From NCBI GenBank assembly GCA_035293845.1, contig DATGMB010000035.1:1-18241 (forward strand): 18,241 nt of DNA. Reading direction: 5' to 3'. The notes under the pieces were generated by a model that worked only from the letters and a program-made list of their open reading frames with translations, did not search any database and was not told the origin of the DNA. The position numbers and the translations under genes were made by a program. Below are positions 8,230-14,870 of the stretch, piece by piece. Source of the DNA: DATGMB01 sp035293845. GTDB lineage: Bacteria; Acidobacteriota; Terriglobia; Bryobacterales; Bryobacteraceae. Numbering within the stretch: position 1 is the first letter of the stretch; the number at the start of each line of letters is the position of its first letter.

Positions 8230-8640
8230 ATCCAGGCGCCGCTCTGCAACGCCGCCCGTGCGGTCACCGCGCGCCCGCCCCGAATCGAAGCGGCGAGCGC
8301 GGGCAGCCGGGCACAAACCTGGCGCGCGGCACTGAATCGGCGCACCCGGCCACTCTGGACCGCGGCCGTGCCGCGGCGGATGCCGGCCGAACTCGGGAGC
8401 GGCGGGCGCGGGTCTGCGAGCGCAAACCGCACCGGCGGCCGGATCGGCTGACCGCCGCTCCGGACCGCCGCGGCGTGGCCGCCGGCCCCGCCCGAGATGG
8501 AGTAGCCAGCGCGGACAGCCGAGGCGCGCGGCATTGAATCGGCGCGCCGGGCAACTCCGAACCGCCGCGGTGCGGCCGCCCGTGCGGGCTCAGATCGGGG
8601 TGGCGAGCGCGGGCTTCCTGTAGGCCGGCAGTTCAGGCGC
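8215..8640. repeat. Degenerate ~100-bp tandem repeats between the TPR gene and cas10
   Basis: The gap 8230-8780 has no supported gene. A 23-nt block at 8321-8343 recurs at 8523-8545 with one mismatch, 202 bp apart. A looser version at about 8215-8240 overlaps the TPR gene's stop codon. GGCGAGCGCGGG at 8292-8303 recurs exactly at 8602-8613, with weaker forms near 8400 and 8502. ACCGCCGCGG recurs at 8464-8473 and 8561-8570. Starts of comparable blocks (8281, 8389, 8492, 8591) are 108, 103 and 99 bp apart. The copies look decayed, and repeats and spacers are not conserved enough for a CRISPR array. The function is unknown. Confidence 0.6.
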
Positions 8641-8720
8641 GTATGGGCGGACGGAGGCGAGCGCCGCCGCCCGCCGAACCGGGCTCGTCACGGGCCTGCC
8701 GCGGCAATCGGGTGGCGGAC

Positions 8721-8749
8721 TTGCGGTTCGGCAACGCGCGTTCTGTGAT
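8721..8749 (+). promoter_or_regulatory. Candidate sigma70-type promoter for the csm operon
   Basis: TTGCGG (8721-8726) and TGTGAT (8744-8749) are separated by 17 bp and end 31 bp before the cas10 start. The matches to consensus are partial (3/6 and 4/6). This is the first AT-richer stretch after the GC-rich repeat region, and an in-frame stop at 8754-8756 shows that coding begins downstream. Confidence 0.4.
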
Positions 8750-8780
8750 AGAGTGAGGTTTCTCAAGGCTTTCCGGTTCG

Positions 8781-10247
8781 ATGCCCGAACAGATCCTGTT
8801 GCAAGGCAAAATTCTGGGGACGGAAGAGTTCCTGCTCGCCGGCAGCGCGGAAGCGCGCCGCGGCGCTTTTGCCGCGGGCGCGCCGGGAGAGGAACTGCTC
8901 ACCGGACGCTCGCAGTGGATCACTCTCCTCTGCGAAGTTTTGCCGCGCGCCTTGCTGGCGGAACTCGGGCTTTCCCGCATGCTGCTCGGATCGAGCGGCG
9001 GCGGGCAGTTCCTGGTGGTGCTGCCGGGCGAGCAGCGTGAGGCGGCGGAGCGTTTTCTGGACGACGCGGCGCGGCAGATCGCCGAGTTGAGCACCGGGCA
9101 CGTCAAGCTGATCTGGGGAATCACCGACAATTTGGGCGATTGGGCGGTGATCCGCCGGCGCCTGAACGACGAACTGGAGCGGAAGCGGAACGCGCCGCTC
9201 GCCGGCAGGGTGGCCGAGGTCTTCCAGCCGTTTGCGCGCGCCGCAAGGCCGGAGAGCGACGCCTATTTCGCCAAGGAACTCGGCGCGAAGATCCGCGAGG
9301 CTTCGCAGGTGGGCTGGTCGCCGGAAAATCCCGGCAAGGTCGCGGCGGGCGAAGGCAAGCACACCTGGCCGTTGACTTCCAACCTTTCACCGGAGGGCAT
9401 CATGCTGGCGCGGCACGCCGCCCCGAGCGATGACGGCCGGCAGGCGGCGCCGGTGCAGACGCTGGCGCGGCGGGCACAGGGACGCTCGATCTGGGGCGTG
9501 CTGCGCGGCGACGTGGATAATTTCGGGCTGCGGCTGCGGCGCGTGCATTCGATCGAGGAGCACGTACCGCTTTCCGTCCTCTATAAGCAGTTTTTCGCGG
9601 GCGAGCTCGAGGTGCTCTGCTCGCTGCCGGAGTTCTGGCGCAAGGTCAGCATGATCTACGCCGGCGGCGACGATTTCGCGGTGTATGGCTCCTGGGATGC
9701 GCTGATCGCGCTGGCGCGCGAGGTGCAGCGCCTGTTCCACCGCTTCACCGAGGAAAACCTGAAGGAATATCCGGGAGCCGAGGGCAAGACGATTTCGATG
9801 GCTATCGCGCTCGCGCCCGAAACCTACTATCCGCTGGCGGCCGTGTACGAGGAGGCGGGGCGCAACCTGGACCTGGCGAAATCGGCGGATAAGGATTGCA
9901 TTTACCTGCTGGGCCGCATTCTGGAATGGCGGCATCTCAACGATGCCGCGGAGCTGAAGGACACCGTGACGCGGCTGGTGCACGACTTCCGCATGTCGCG
10001 GCAGTTCCTCTATCAATTGCGCAGCTTCTACCGGCACGAAGCGCACGGCGAGGGGCCGGCGGTGGAGCGGACGTGGCGCTTCCAGCGGCGCTTCAACCGC
10101 ATCCTCAGCGGCACGCGCGACCGCGAGTTTCAGAAGTTGCGGACGCACCTGATCAATGAACTGGTGGGAAGGAAAACGGCCGAGGTAAAGCTGCGGCCGG
10201 CGGGACTGGTAGCGCTGGAGTGGGCCAGGCTGGTAACGGAATCGTAG
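8781..10247 (+). CDS. cas10: Type III-A Cas10/Csm1, lacking HD domain and zinc ribbon
   Basis: A 488-residue large subunit of a Csm interference complex; Csm1 proteins are usually about 750-850 residues. Seen: a Palm1 region from the very N-terminus, including WITLLCEVLPRALLAELGLS and SSGGGQF (71-77). A reduced linker follows, then Palm2 (GVLRGDVDNFG, YAGGDDFAVYG, ISMAIALAPETYYP), and a C-terminal helical domain. The cyclase motif GGDD is intact at 295-298, so cyclic oligoadenylate synthesis upon target RNA binding is expected. The N-terminal HD nuclease domain is absent, and an in-frame stop at 8754 rules out a missed extension. Only three scattered Cys remain, so the usual zinc ribbon between the Palm domains is lost. 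The palm1 opening QGKILGTEEFLLA is also diverged. No strong ribosome-binding site is visible. It is the first gene of the operon, 58 bp before csm2. Confidence 0.9.
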   Translation: MPEQILLQGKILGTEEFLLAGSAEARRGAFAAGAPGEELLTGRSQWITLLCEVLPRALLAELGLSRMLLGSSGGGQFLVVLPGEQREAAERFLDDAARQIAELSTGHVKLIWGITDNLGDWAVIRRRLNDELERKRNAPLAGRVAEVFQPFARAARPESDAYFAKELGAKIREASQVGWSPENPGKVAAGEGKHTWPLTSNLSPEGIMLARHAAPSDDGRQAAPVQTLARRAQGRSIWGVLRGDVDNFGLRLRRVHSIEEHVPLSVLYKQFFAGELEVLCSLPEFWRKVSMIYAGGDDFAVYGSWDALIALAREVQRLFHRFTEENLKEYPGAEGKTISMAIALAPETYYPLAAVYEEAGRNLDLAKSADKDCIYLLGRILEWRHLNDAAELKDTVTRLVHDFRMSRQFLYQLRSFYRHEAHGEGPAVERTWRFQRRFNRILSGTRDREFQKLRTHLINELVGRKTAEVKLRPAGLVALEWARLVTES

Positions 10248-10305
10248 GGCCGCGTCAGAGCCGCAACCCGAAGGGAGCGGTGAGGCGGCAACCCTGGGAG
10301 ACATC

Positions 10306-10824
10306 ATGGCGGAAGAAACGCAACAGGCAAAGGAGAATCGCGGGCCGGGTGGCGGCGGGCGCGGTCCCGGAGACCGCGGGCCGCGGCCGGATCGCGGACC
10401 GCGCGGAGATCGTCCGGGTGGCGGCGGGGACCGTGGAGAGCGCGGCGAGCGCCGCGGCGGAGACCGCGGACGCCCGGAAGGGCCGCCGGAGATCGAGCTG
10501 GAAAAGCTGATCGGCGACAGCCTCTACCTGGATAATCAGGCGCACTCCATCGTCAGCCGCATGCGCGACATGGATTCGGGCACCAAGAGCCAGTTGCGGC
10601 GGCTGTACAGCGCGGTGCGCCGCGCGGTGCGGGCGCCGGAGGGAGAGCGGCAGCACGAGTTCGTGATGCTGCGGGCGCGCCTCGCGTATACCATCGCGCG
10701 GCACGGGCTGCGCAGCCTGGACCAGCTTGAAAAACTGCTGCTGCAGGTCACGCGCAAAAACGATGCGCGCGGTTACGAGCGGTTCAAGGACCTTTTCGAG
10801 GCCATCGTGGCCTACAACGAGTAA
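10306..10824 (+). CDS. csm2: Csm2 small subunit with an Arg/Gly-rich N-terminal tail
   Basis: A 172-residue protein. The last ~110 residues (62-172) are an all-helical Csm2 core of normal family length, ending in FKDLFEAIVAYNE, the conserved Csm2 terminus. Csm2 copies line the Csm backbone along the crRNA-target duplex. Residues 12-56 are low complexity with 13 Arg and 19 Gly plus Asp, Glu and Pro (for example RGERGERRGGDRGR), resembling RGG-type RNA-binding tails. This extension is not part of the usual family. The ATG at 10306 has GGGAGA a few bases upstream, and no alternative start lies between the tail and the core, so the tail is translated. The stop is 18 bp before csm3. Identity rests on the core and the operon position. 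Confidence 0.88.
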   Translation: MAEETQQAKENRGPGGGGRGPGDRGPRPDRGPRGDRPGGGGDRGERGERRGGDRGRPEGPPEIELEKLIGDSLYLDNQAHSIVSRMRDMDSGTKSQLRRLYSAVRRAVRAPEGERQHEFVMLRARLAYTIARHGLRSLDQLEKLLLQVTRKNDARGYERFKDLFEAIVAYNE

Positions 10825-10842
10825 GTCGAGAGTTAAGTCGAC

Positions 10843-11679
10843 ATGAGCGCACACACCGCACAAACCGAGTTGAAACTGATCGGCAAGCTGATTCTGGAAG
10901 GCGAGATGACCTGCGAGACCGGCCTGCACGTGGGGGCGGGCAAGGGCTCGCTCGAAATCGGCGGGTCGGACAATCCCGTGGCCAAAGACGCGTTCGGACG
11001 TCCGTACGTGCCGGGCAGCTCGCTGCGCGGCAAGATCCGCTCGCTGCTCGAACAGGCCTCCGGACTGGCCGTGCCGTCCGAGCTGGTCTACCTTTCGCGG
11101 CGCAAGGGCCAGGAAGTGCGCATCCACCAGAGCGACCGGCCGGACGACGAGATCTGTCTGCTGTTCGGCCGCAATCCAGGCCGCATGGAGCGGGTGCAGG
11201 GCGAGACGCTCGATTCGACGCAGGCGACGCCGGCGCGCCTGGCGGTATTCGATGCGCCGCTCGATCCGGAGAGCATCACGCCGCAAATGCGCGAGAACCT
11301 GGACGATGAGCTCACGGAAGTGAAGAGCGAAAACGCCATCGACCGCATTACCAGCCAGGCCAACCCCCGCACGCTCGAGCGCGTGCCGGCTGGCGCGCGC
11401 TTCCGCACACGGTTCGTCATGGACGTGCTGTGCGAAGAGGACGCACCGCTGTTCCTCCGCGTGCTGGAAGGGCTGCGGCTGCTCGAGGACGATGCGCTGG
11501 GCGGCGGCGGCTCCCGCGGCAGCGGACGGGTGAGCTTTTCGAAGCTGCGGCTGGTATGGCGCGGGCGGAGTTACTATGCCTCCGGCGCGCCGGAGAAGGA
11601 ACTCGCGTCGGAAGCGACGCTGGCGGCCATCCAGGCAACCGTGACCGAAGCGGCGTTCGGCTTTATCGGCGAAGCGTAA
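10843..11679 (+). CDS. csm3: Csm3 (Cas7-type RAMP backbone subunit, target RNase)
   Basis: A 278-residue Cas7-group RAMP protein that forms the repeated backbone of the complex and cuts target RNA every 6 nt in known systems. Seen: GLHVGAGKGSLEIGGSDNPV, where Asp43 corresponds to the catalytic Asp of Csm3 (GG-x-D motif). KDAFGRPYVPGSSLRGKIRS is the conserved segment around residues 48-67. The Gly-rich loop GGGGSRGSGR is near 220-229. Length is slightly above the usual ~220-250, mainly through the middle (about 100-180), which carries the thumb region. All key residues look intact. The weak upstream sequence suggests translation by coupling to csm2. A 10-bp palindrome follows 4 nt after the stop. 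Confidence 0.95.
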   Translation: MSAHTAQTELKLIGKLILEGEMTCETGLHVGAGKGSLEIGGSDNPVAKDAFGRPYVPGSSLRGKIRSLLEQASGLAVPSELVYLSRRKGQEVRIHQSDRPDDEICLLFGRNPGRMERVQGETLDSTQATPARLAVFDAPLDPESITPQMRENLDDELTEVKSENAIDRITSQANPRTLERVPAGARFRTRFVMDVLCEEDAPLFLRVLEGLRLLEDDALGGGGSRGSGRVSFSKLRLVWRGRSYYASGAPEKELASEATLAAIQATVTEAAFGFIGEA

Positions 11680-11682
11680 GGT

Positions 11683-11705
11683 GGCGCAGGCCCACGGCCT
11701 GCGCC
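11683..11705 (+). repeat. Perfect 10-bp palindrome in the csm3-csm4 gap
   Basis: GGCGCAGGCC (11683-11692) and GGCCTGCGCC (11696-11705) pair perfectly across a 3-nt loop (CAC). It fills most of the 37-bp gap between csm3 and the chosen csm4 ATG at 11717. There is no T-tract. The arms share the GCAGGCC core with palindromes at 1396-1444, suggesting a dispersed REP-like family. A structure this close to a start codon could tune csm4 translation or act as a processing site within the operon mRNA. Confidence 0.6.
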
Positions 11706-11716
11706 GCGTGCGGAAC

Positions 11717-13051
11717 ATGAATCCAGGACTCGTCATCAAACTTCGTCCCACCGGTCCGTGGCGGATCGGCCCGGATTCGGGCGCGCGCAACCGCGTGGAC
11801 GCGATCTACCACAGCGATTCCCTCTATTCAGCCGTAACCTCGGCCATGGCGCGCATCGGGGCGCTCGCGGAATGGCTCGACGCAACGGCGCGCAGCCAGT
11901 CGCCGGAAGTGTGTTTCAGCTCGTGCTTCCCGTTCCTGGATGAGATCGGTTTCGTGGTGCCGCCGCGCAGCGTGTGGCCGCCCACCGCGCCCGCGCTGAT
12001 GGCGGCGCGCGTGCGGTGGAAGAGCGCGCGCTTCGTGCCGCTGGGAATCGTGCAGGCGGTGCTCGCGGGCCAGACGCTCAACGAAAGCCACTGGACGATC
12101 GACGGCGCCAGCGAATGCCTGCTGCCGGCGGGCCGGCCCGGCCCGTTCCGCACCGACGTGCGCTGGAGCGCCGCCGTGGACCGGCTGACCGGAGCCTCGG
12201 AGCGGCACTTCACCGCCTGCGTGGAATTCCGGCCCGGAGCGGGGCTGTGGACGATCGCCTCCTTTCGCGATGAAGCGGCGCGCGCGCGCTGGAGCGACCG
12301 CGTGAAGATGGCCTTCCGCTGGCTGGCCGATAGCGGCTTCGGCGGCGAGCGGTCGCGCGGCTGGGGCCGCGCGGGAGCGCCCGAGTTCGTCGAGGGAATG
12401 CTGCCGCAGATGATTCTCGGCCCGGGGTCGGAGGTGAGGGGTCAGGGATCAGGGGTCAGGGATCAGGGATCGGAGAAGCCGGCCGTGGCGGCTTCCGGTC
12501 CCGATGTTCTGCCTGTGCCGCCGTACGAACAGCCTCCGGAGCCCAAGCCGCCCGTCGAAGAGCCCGGCGAACCAGAGCCCGAGCCGGGACCTCCGGCGCC
12601 GGAACCCGAACCCGAGATAGCCCAGGCGGAAATGCGCGGTCCGGAGGAAGTGTCCGCCCATCCCGGAGCGTCCGCCCCGGATCAGGCGGAAGCGCGCACG
12701 GCAGCGGAACAGCCCGCGCCCCCAATCCCCAACCCCCAATCCCCAACCCCCGGCGCGCCCTCGCCGCACTGGCTGCTCTCGCTGTTCTCGCCTGCCGCAA
12801 GCGACTCCATCGACTGGGCGCGCGGCAACTACGCGGTGGTGACGCGCGGCGGCCGTATCGAAAGCCCCGCGGGCTCCGGAGAGCTGAAAAAATTCGTGCA
12901 GATGATCGAGGAAGGCTCCGTGGTGTACGCCGCCGGGCCCCCGCGCGGCACTGCCCCGGACGTGGCGCCGGATGGCTTTCCGCACCCGGTATTCCGCGCC
13001 GGCTTCGCGCTCGCGATTCCACTGGCGGCGCAGGAAGGGCAGCCGGCCTGA
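11717..13051 (+). CDS. csm4: Csm4 (Cas5-type RAMP) with a long Pro/Glu-rich insertion
   Basis: A 444-residue Csm4, which caps the crRNA 5' handle end of the complex and contacts Cas10. Seen: start LVIKLRPTGPWRIG, then YHSDSLYSAVTSA. The Gly-rich loop FGGERSRGWGRAG lies near 207-219. A C-terminal RAMP half from about residue 350 includes LLSLFSP, YAVVTRGGRIESP, MIEEGSVVYA and HPVFRAGFAL. Between these, about residues 237-349 is a low-complexity linker rich in Pro, Glu and Gly that is not part of Csm4. Without it the length is about 330, close to normal. The insertion is bounded by 7-bp repeat arrays (see the separate entries). I chose ATG 11717, which begins at the canonical N-terminus; GTG 11681 would place the palindrome inside the coding region. 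It overlaps csm5 by TGATG. Confidence 0.9.
   Translation: MNPGLVIKLRPTGPWRIGPDSGARNRVDAIYHSDSLYSAVTSAMARIGALAEWLDATARSQSPEVCFSSCFPFLDEIGFVVPPRSVWPPTAPALMAARVRWKSARFVPLGIVQAVLAGQTLNESHWTIDGASECLLPAGRPGPFRTDVRWSAAVDRLTGASERHFTACVEFRPGAGLWTIASFRDEAARARWSDRVKMAFRWLADSGFGGERSRGWGRAGAPEFVEGMLPQMILGPGSEVRGQGSGVRDQGSEKPAVAASGPDVLPVPPYEQPPEPKPPVEEPGEPEPEPGPPAPEPEPEIAQAEMRGPEEVSAHPGASAPDQAEARTAAEQPAPPIPNPQSPTPGAPSPHWLLSLFSPAASDSIDWARGNYAVVTRGGRIESPAGSGELKKFVQMIEEGSVVYAAGPPRGTAPDVAPDGFPHPVFRAGFALAIPLAAQEGQPA
12424..12472 (+). repeat. Seven-unit heptanucleotide array inside csm4 (left edge of the insertion)
   Basis: Seven units of 7 bp: GGGGTCG, GAGGTGA, GGGGTCA, GGGATCA, GGGGTCA, GGGATCA, GGGATCG. The array is translated in frame as a 7-residue repeat (VRGQGSG, VRDQGSE). 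It opens the Pro/Glu-rich insertion of Csm4 and is G-rich on the coding strand. Confidence 0.8.
12720..12747 (-). repeat. Four-unit heptanucleotide array inside csm4 (right edge, inverted)
   Basis: Four units on the plus strand: CCCCAAT, CCCCAAC, CCCCAAT, CCCCAAC, followed by CCCCCGG. The reverse complement is G-rich (ATTGGGG, GTTGGGG), so it is oriented opposite to the array at 12424-12472. From the start of that array to the end of this one is 324 bp, exactly 108 codons. Confidence 0.8.
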
Positions 13052-14196
13052 TGCGCTACCGCCTGACATGCCTCACCCCGACGCTGGTCGGCGACGGGCG
13101 AAAACTCAGCCCGATCGATTACATGGTCTGGAAGGACCACGTGAATGTGCTCGACCAGTGGCGGATCTTCCGGCTGCTCGCCAAGGGGCCGCGGCTCGAA
13201 GGATACCTGGCGCAGCTCAAGAAGGCCGAGAAGCTGGACTTCGCCTCCTGGGGCGGCTTCGCGCAGAACTTTGCCGGCCGGCGCATTCCGTTCGAGAACG
13301 CCGCCTATTCCAACTATTGGAACCGCGCGATGGGCGAAAGCTTGCATATCCCGACGTTCGCCGCCGGAACCGAGGGCCCCTACCTCCCCGGCGCGGCGAT
13401 CAAGGGCGCGCTGCGCACCGGCATGGTTTTCGCCAACTGGCGCGAAGGCATGCTGCAAGATGTGCTGGATCGGGTCAAGGGCGACCGGCCGCCGCGGCGT
13501 CCCGCGGAAGCCATGGAAGACCAGGAGCTCGGGCCGGCGGGCTCGAACCGCATGCGCTTCCTGGCCGTGGGGGATTCGGATGCGGCGGCAATCTCGCAAT
13601 TCAAGATCTATCTGTTGCGCACTTCGACGCTGCAGCCGCGCGGCGCCGGACTGGCGCTGGGGTGGAAGCAGAGCCCGCGCGGCGCGGTAGACGGCGCGCG
13701 GCCGGAAGAAAGCACCCCGATGTTCGCCGAAATGGCCGTGCCCGGCACGGTGTTCGAAGGCGAGTGGAACGAGCGGCACTTCTTTCTGCAGCCGGAAGTC
13801 CGGCGGGCGGTGCGCTGGCCCGAAGGGATGGACCGCGCGCGCATCTTCGAGGCGGTGAATGTTTACGCGGCGGGACTGCTGAGCGTGCAGCGGCAGTACG
13901 CCGCCTGGACGGGCCTCGGTCTGCTCGATCAGAGCCTCGCCGCGCTCGAGCAGCGGCTGGCCGAGGCGCGCGCCAACGGGCGCTGCCTTGTCTGCCTGGG
14001 ATGGGGCGGCGGGCTCACGACCAAAAGCGCCTGGCTCGATACGACCAATCCGGAATACCGGCAGATCCTGCAGCAATACACCATCTATAACCGGGCGCTG
14101 GCCAGCAATCTGCCGTTTCCGAAAACGCGGAAGATCGTGTTCCTGAACAATCGCCCGGCGGCGCTGCCGGGCTGGGCCGAAATCGAGATCGTTTGA
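13051..14196 (+). CDS. csm5: Csm5 (RAMP subunit at the crRNA 3' end)
   Basis: A 381-residue Csm5. This subunit caps the crRNA 3' side of the complex and in known systems helps recruit host nucleases for crRNA maturation. Seen: the family N-terminus LTPTLVGDGRKLSPIDY (residues 8-24), the RAMP segment PYLPGAAIKGALRTG (about 110-124), and the Gly-rich loop GWGGGLTTKS (about 317-326). Length is typical. The ATG overlaps the csm4 stop (TGATG), indicating translational coupling. Nothing looks truncated. The stop codon overlaps an in-frame TTG of the next gene. Confidence 0.93.
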   Translation: MRYRLTCLTPTLVGDGRKLSPIDYMVWKDHVNVLDQWRIFRLLAKGPRLEGYLAQLKKAEKLDFASWGGFAQNFAGRRIPFENAAYSNYWNRAMGESLHIPTFAAGTEGPYLPGAAIKGALRTGMVFANWREGMLQDVLDRVKGDRPPRRPAEAMEDQELGPAGSNRMRFLAVGDSDAAAISQFKIYLLRTSTLQPRGAGLALGWKQSPRGAVDGARPEESTPMFAEMAVPGTVFEGEWNERHFFLQPEVRRAVRWPEGMDRARIFEAVNVYAAGLLSVQRQYAAWTGLGLLDQSLAALEQRLAEARANGRCLVCLGWGGGLTTKSAWLDTTNPEYRQILQQYTIYNRALASNLPFPKTRKIVFLNNRPAALPGWAEIEIV

Positions 14197-14230
14197 CAGA
14201 GCCGCGGCCGGCGGGGAGCGGCGCGGCTCC

Positions 14231-14236
14231 GGAGGG
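14231..14236 (+). promoter_or_regulatory. Ribosome-binding site deciding the YdeI-family gene start
   Basis: GGAGGG is 7 nt upstream of GTG 14244, which opens directly on the conserved domain. The alternative TTG at 14193 overlaps the csm5 stop, has no such site, and would add 17 Gly/Pro/Ala-rich residues. Confidence 0.6.
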
Positions 14237-14243
14237 CTTTCGC

Positions 14244-14789
14244 GTGGAGTTCATCGACCTCCGCCACCGCGCCGAATGGCGCGAGTGGCTGCGCGCGCAC
14301 CACAATTCCGCGAGCGAAATCTGGCTCGTTTACCACAAGAACGGCGCGCCCTCGATCGGCTACGAGGAATCCGTCGAGGAAGCGCTCTGCTTCGGCTGGG
14401 TGGATAGCCTGATCCGCCGGATCGACGATCATCGCTACGCCCGCAAGTTCACGCCGCGCAAGCCGAACGCCCGCTGGTCCACCAGCAACCGCGCGCGCTA
14501 CGCCGAGCTCGCCCGGCGCGGACTGCTCGAAGCGCCCGGCATCGCCCGGCCGCCCAACGGCCGCAGCGGCGATGCGCCGCGGCCCTCGCTCACGGCCATT
14601 CCCCCTTACATCGAACGAGGCATGAGAGCGCATCCGCGCGCCTGGGCCGTGTTCCAGAAGATCCCGCCCTCCCACCAGCGCGAATACCTGGCATGGATCG
14701 ATTCGGCCAAGCGGGAAGAAACGAAACAGAAGCGGTTGGCCGAGGCCATCGAGCGGCTCGCTGCCGGACAAAAGCTGGGCATGAAGTAG
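14244..14789 (+). CDS. YdeI/OmdA-family protein
   Basis: A 181-residue protein (198 if the TTG at 14193 is used). The motifs fit the YdeI/OmpD-associated family: FIDLRHRAEWREWLRAHH at the start, EIWLVYHKNG, then SVEEALCFGWVDSL. RKFTPRKPNARWSTSN follows, then a C-terminal helix with the bacteriocin-resistance-like domain signature (IPPSHQREYLAWIDSAKREE). Members are linked to stress and cationic peptide tolerance in enterobacteria; the biochemical activity is unknown. No signal peptide is seen, so it is probably cytoplasmic. It starts about 50 bp after csm5 with no terminator in between, so co-transcription with the csm operon is likely. It is not a known CRISPR component, and its position may be chance. 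Confidence 0.85.
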   Translation: MEFIDLRHRAEWREWLRAHHNSASEIWLVYHKNGAPSIGYEESVEEALCFGWVDSLIRRIDDHRYARKFTPRKPNARWSTSNRARYAELARRGLLEAPGIARPPNGRSGDAPRPSLTAIPPYIERGMRAHPRAWAVFQKIPPSHQREYLAWIDSAKREETKQKRLAEAIERLAAGQKLGMK

Positions 14790-14810
14790 CCATAAACTCA
14801 CGAGCGGCGC

Positions 14811-14838
14811 TTGACTTCCCGGCGCCCCATGGGATATC
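14811..14838 (+). promoter_or_regulatory. Candidate promoter of the TonB-dependent receptor gene
   Basis: TTGACT (14811-14816, 5/6 to the -35 consensus) lies 16 bp from GATATC (14833-14838), a weak -10. They sit between the YdeI-family stop (14789) and the receptor start (14871). Its ribosome-binding site GGAGGG is at 14860-14865. Confidence 0.45.
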
Positions 14839-14870
14839 TCTGTCCGAAGCCGATTTTCCGGAGGGATTCC

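Noticed and set aside
8226..8537. 103-codon plus-strand frame in the TPR-cas10 gap
   Set aside because: No ribosome-binding site, Arg/Ala-rich composition and location in the degenerate repeats; not a believable gene.
8215..8640. Possible CRISPR array next to cas10
   Set aside because: The period is about 100 bp, copies are poorly conserved and differ along their whole length; there are no identical ~30-37 bp repeats with unique spacers.
9981..9986. His-Asp pair in Cas10 (VHDFRM) as a possible HD motif
   Set aside because: It lies in the C-terminal helical domain, after GGDD, not in an N-terminal HD fold, and lacks the other HD-domain ligands.
11681..11716. GTG 11681 as the csm4 start
   Set aside because: It would encode the palindrome as an unconserved 12-residue leader; ATG 11717 begins the canonical Csm4 N-terminus.
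10255..11790. 511-codon minus-strand frame opposite csm2/csm3
   Set aside because: Shadow of csm2 and csm3, both of which have conserved family motifs on the plus strand.
12829..14076. 415-codon minus-strand frame opposite csm4/csm5
   Set aside because: Csm4 and Csm5 motifs are read from the plus strand; this frame has only composition-driven content.
14193..14243. TTG 14193 as the YdeI-family start
   Set aside because: GTG 14244 has a GGAGGG site at good spacing and matches the domain start; the TTG leader is Gly/Pro/Ala-rich and unconserved.
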